A DNA stretch of 46,738 bases from an uncultured Acetatifactor sp. GTDB taxonomy: Bacteria > Bacillota > Clostridia > Lachnospirales > Lachnospiraceae. The position numbers were made by a program, and so were the translations under genes. The notes under the pieces were generated by a model that searched no databases, was not told the DNA's origin, and saw nothing but the letters and a program-made list of their open reading frames with translations. Location: the NCBI GenBank assembly GCA_949840885.1, contig CATKYJ010000034.1, forward strand, positions 1-46,738, written 5' to 3'. Below, piece by piece: positions 44,254-46,738 of this stretch. Each line of letters starts with the position of its first letter. Position 1 is the stretch's first letter.

Positions 44254-44276
44254 TTTTCGTTATAGGGAGGATACGC

Positions 44277-46738
44277 ATGAAGCTGGGGCGGCAGTGGGAC
44301 GAGAGACTGAGGATATGGGACGAGGCTTTCGGGCGGAATCTGTATACAATGCTGGGGGAGGTGGCCCTTTCCGGCTTTGCCACCATGGACCAATTGTCCC
44401 TGGAAGAGGCGATGGCACGGGACTTTCAGCCTTTCCCTACAGGAACGAAGTGGGGGAAGAAGTGGGAGTACGGATGGTTTCGGGCCAGTGTGACAATGCC
44501 GAAAGAGGCGGAGGGGAAGCGCATTGTGGCGCATCTGGCGCCGGGGCCGGAGATGCTTGTTTACGTAAACGGACAGGAAGCGGGCTCCATTGACAGGAAG
44601 CACTCCGTGGTGGAGCTGTCCCCCTGCGCCGCAGGAGGCCAGCACTTTGAGATTTATGCGGAATGCTATGCGGGGCATGGCATCAGGCAGGAGGGAGCGG
44701 GAATCTGCAGGAGGAGCGATGAGCCGGTACCGGAGCCGCCCTGCTGCCAGTGCAGGGTGGAGTGCAGCCATTTCGGCATCTATGAGGAGGAAATGGCCGC
44801 GGCTTACGCGGATTATCACACACTGTATGAGCTTTGGAAAGCACTGCCGGACAGCGACTTGCGCACCATGAAGATCGGCCAGGCGCTGCAGCGCTTTACC
44901 TATGTGGCTGATTTTGAGGCCCGGGAGCCTGGGCGGAGGGAAAGCGTCAGGGAGGGGAGGAAGCTGCTTTGGCCCCTTTTGGATAAGAAGAACGGGGATA
45001 CGGTGCCGGAGTTTACCGTGTTCGGACAATCCCATCTGGATCTGGCCTGGCTCTGGCCTTTGGAGGAGACAAAGCGGAAAGCGGCCAGAACCTATTCCAA
45101 TCAGCTGGCGCTGATGAGGCGGTATCCCGACTACAAATTTCTGCTCTGCTCGCCTACCGTGCTGGAATACCTGAGTGAATATTATCCGGGGCTTTTTGAG
45201 AGGGTCAGGGAGCGGGCAAAGGCGGGGCAATTTGTGCCCGAGGGTGCGGTATATGTGGAGAGCGACACCAATCTGCCGGGAGGCGAGAGTCTGGTTCGCC
45301 AGTTTGTCTTAGGCAAGCGGTGGTTTCTGGAAAATTTCGGTGTGGACAGCCGTATGGCCTGGCTGCCGGATACGTTTGGATTTTCCGGCGCTCTGCCCCA
45401 GATTATGAAAGGCTGCCGGGTGCCCTATTTTGCCACCCAGAAGCTTTTGCGCTGTGACCCGGAGTGCGAGCAGTTCCCCTATAATGTGTTCTGGTGGGAG
45501 GGGATTGACGGCACCAGGATTCTGTCCCATATTTATAAGAAGAACAATGCGGTATTTGGCTCCGGCGCCCTGCGGGAGCGGTGGGAGAAAGACAGGAATC
45601 AAAGGCAGGACATGGATACTTTTCTGTTCCCCTTTGGATACGGGGACGGGGGAGGAGGCCCTACGGAGCTTATGGTGGAGACGGCGATGCGCTGTCAGGA
45701 CCTGGAGGGAGCCCCCAGGTGCACCATGGAGAGTCCTGCGGCCTTTTTTGACAGGCTGGATCCGGCCTGCGTGGAAAATGTTTACTACGGAGAGCTGTAT
45801 CTGGCATGGCACAGAGGGACTTATACCACCCAGGCGGGAATCAAGAGAGGAGTCCGAAAGGCGGAGTACGCCCTGCGGGAAGCGGAGTACCTTGCCGGGC
45901 TGCTGCGGCTGGCGGGGCGGCCGGGGACGCTTACAGATTCTGACGGGTATGCAGATTCTGCGGGCAGCGTGCTTCGGAAGCTGGAGGAGCTGTGGAAGCT
46001 TCTGCTGGTACAGGAGTTCCATGATATTCTGCCGGGAACCTCCATAGAGCGGGTGAACCGGGAGGCGACGGAAGCCCTGGAGCGCGTGGAGCGGGAGAGC
46101 AGGGAGCTTGCGGAAGAGCTGCTGGGCAGACTGGCAGGAGGCAGGGCTCTGTTCAATTCCTTGAGCTGGGAGAGAAGCTTCGGGGGTCTGAAACTTCCGC
46201 CCTGCGGGTATGTAAGGCTCGGGGAGGAAAACGGGCCGGGCTTACTTGGCGGGGAGGCGGACAGGGGTTACGGCGTATTGGACGCACAGAAGAAAGGCGA
46301 TTGCCGGGAAAGCCTTGGCGTTTCCGTTTTGACAAAAAAAGAAGATGGAAATGTAATCTCTTTTGAAAATGAATTTTATCGCGCCCGGCTGGACACCCAG
46401 GGGCAGATTGTCAGCCTGATATCCCGGGAGAGCGGGTATGAGTACGCGGACAGGCCCCTGAACCAGTGGAAGCTTTACCGGGATGTGAATATAGACTATG
46501 ACGCCTGGGAGCTGGGGCGGATGTATGAGCAGGCGCCGGAAGAACTGACGGGCTGCAGTACGCTTGGGTTGGAGAAGCATCCGGACGGCAGCGTGACGGC
46601 AGCGGTGGAGCGGCGGGAGGCATATTTCACCGCAAAACAGAGAATCCGTTTCCGGGCGGACAGCCCCCGGATTGACTTTGACACGGAGATTGACTGGCAG
46701 GAGCACCACAGGATTTTGAAAGCGGATTTTCCTACCAC
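44277..46738 (+). CDS. GH38 alpha-mannosidase, right-truncated by the window
   Basis: The frame is open from ATG 44277 (GGGAGG upstream) to the last base, giving at least 820 residues; the C-terminus lies outside. A roughly 200-residue N-terminal domain is followed by the GH38 catalytic domain. Zinc-binding GQSHLDLAWLWP has His253 and Asp255, the nucleophile is in WLPDTFGFSG (Asp365), and QEFHDILPGTS supplies His582 and Asp583. The enzyme retains configuration and removes alpha-mannose from glycans; being without a signal peptide it acts in the cytosol. Family members are about 1000-1050 aa. It follows the HAD-GH105 gene by 23 bases and is part of the same operon. Confidence 0.92.
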   Translation, partial: MKLGRQWDERLRIWDEAFGRNLYTMLGEVALSGFATMDQLSLEEAMARDFQPFPTGTKWGKKWEYGWFRASVTMPKEAEGKRIVAHLAPGPEMLVYVNGQEAGSIDRKHSVVELSPCAAGGQHFEIYAECYAGHGIRQEGAGICRRSDEPVPEPPCCQCRVECSHFGIYEEEMAAAYADYHTLYELWKALPDSDLRTMKIGQALQRFTYVADFEAREPGRRESVREGRKLLWPLLDKKNGDTVPEFTVFGQSHLDLAWLWPLEETKRKAARTYSNQLALMRRYPDYKFLLCSPTVLEYLSEYYPGLFERVRERAKAGQFVPEGAVYVESDTNLPGGESLVRQFVLGKRWFLENFGVDSRMAWLPDTFGFSGALPQIMKGCRVPYFATQKLLRCDPECEQFPYNVFWWEGIDGTRILSHIYKKNNAVFGSGALRERWEKDRNQRQDMDTFLFPFGYGDGGGGPTELMVETAMRCQDLEGAPRCTMESPAAFFDRLDPACVENVYYGELYLAWHRGTYTTQAGIKRGVRKAEYALREAEYLAGLLRLAGRPGTLTDSDGYADSAGSVLRKLEELWKLLLVQEFHDILPGTSIERVNREATEALERVERESRELAEELLGRLAGGRALFNSLSWERSFGGLKLPPCGYVRLGEENGPGLLGGEADRGYGVLDAQKKGDCRESLGVSVLTKKEDGNVISFENEFYRARLDTQGQIVSLISRESGYEYADRPLNQWKLYRDVNIDYDAWELGRMYEQAPEELTGCSTLGLEKHPDGSVTAAVERREAYFTAKQRIRFRADSPRIDFDTEIDWQEHHRILKADFPT

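Noticed and set aside
44199..45230. Long minus-strand frame opposite GH38
   Set aside because: The plus strand has clear GH38 motifs in a continuous frame; the antisense frame shows none.

Overview
The window looks like chromosomal DNA of an anaerobic, gut-type Firmicute, most likely Lachnospiraceae (inferred). The reasons are strong AGGAGG ribosome sites, a lysine (L-box) riboswitch, DUF4317, DUF4250 and YolD-like proteins, a clostridial PPi-type phosphofructokinase, a LexA box of the Gram-positive GAAC-N4-GTTC type, and Opp lipoproteins with Ser/Glu-rich linkers. Most of the window is GC-rich with dense, well-spaced genes. Two stretches on the left differ: a decayed accessory segment (1 to about 5400) and an AT-richer t6A cassette (about 5570 to 8480).

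Left segment (1-5400). It opens with the first 26 codons of a minus-strand replication-initiator-like gene typical of integrative elements. A series of broken genes follows: an ABC ATPase without its N-terminus, a C-terminal scrap of a nucleoside phosphorylase, a frameshifted PyrD tail, a radical SAM protein cut after its core, an ABC ATPase tail, and a possible ArdC scrap between short direct repeats. Genes that look intact among them are an XRE/flavin-barrel regulator, a flavin reductase-like protein, an unrecognised 201-aa protein and a full nucleoside phosphorylase.

t6A cassette (5569-8484). tsaC (TTG start), tsaD, tsaE and tsaB form one operon with its own promoter and terminator. Together they encode the bacterial enzymes for the universal t6A37 tRNA modification. 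A further gene scrap follows. Then a strong promoter, a lysine riboswitch and an intrinsic terminator precede an NhaC-family transporter, probably for lysine.

Centre (10.6-34.5 kb). In order: a three-gene ABC-2 exporter operon (minus); a lipoprotein nuclease (minus); an SOS-regulated Y-family polymerase with a YolD-like partner, separated by a 65-bp tandem repeat; DUF4317-yccF (minus); mscL plus a TPR lipoprotein; cspA with a structured leader (minus); a membrane-anchored EIIA-like protein lacking its active-site His; a copper operon (paired CsoR operators, csoR, copA with a C-terminal CopZ-like domain); a MotA/MotB-like (ZorA/ZorB-like) pair; clpB; a MazF remnant; an LCP enzyme; a DUF4250 protein; and pfp.

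Right end (34.5-46.7 kb). An oppABCDF operon (minus) lies back to back with an AraC regulator. Next comes a glycan operon with a HAD-GH105 fusion and a GH38 alpha-mannosidase that runs off the window. Together these suggest a glycan uptake and degradation locus (inference). No tRNA, rRNA, CRISPR array or complete insertion sequence was recognised.
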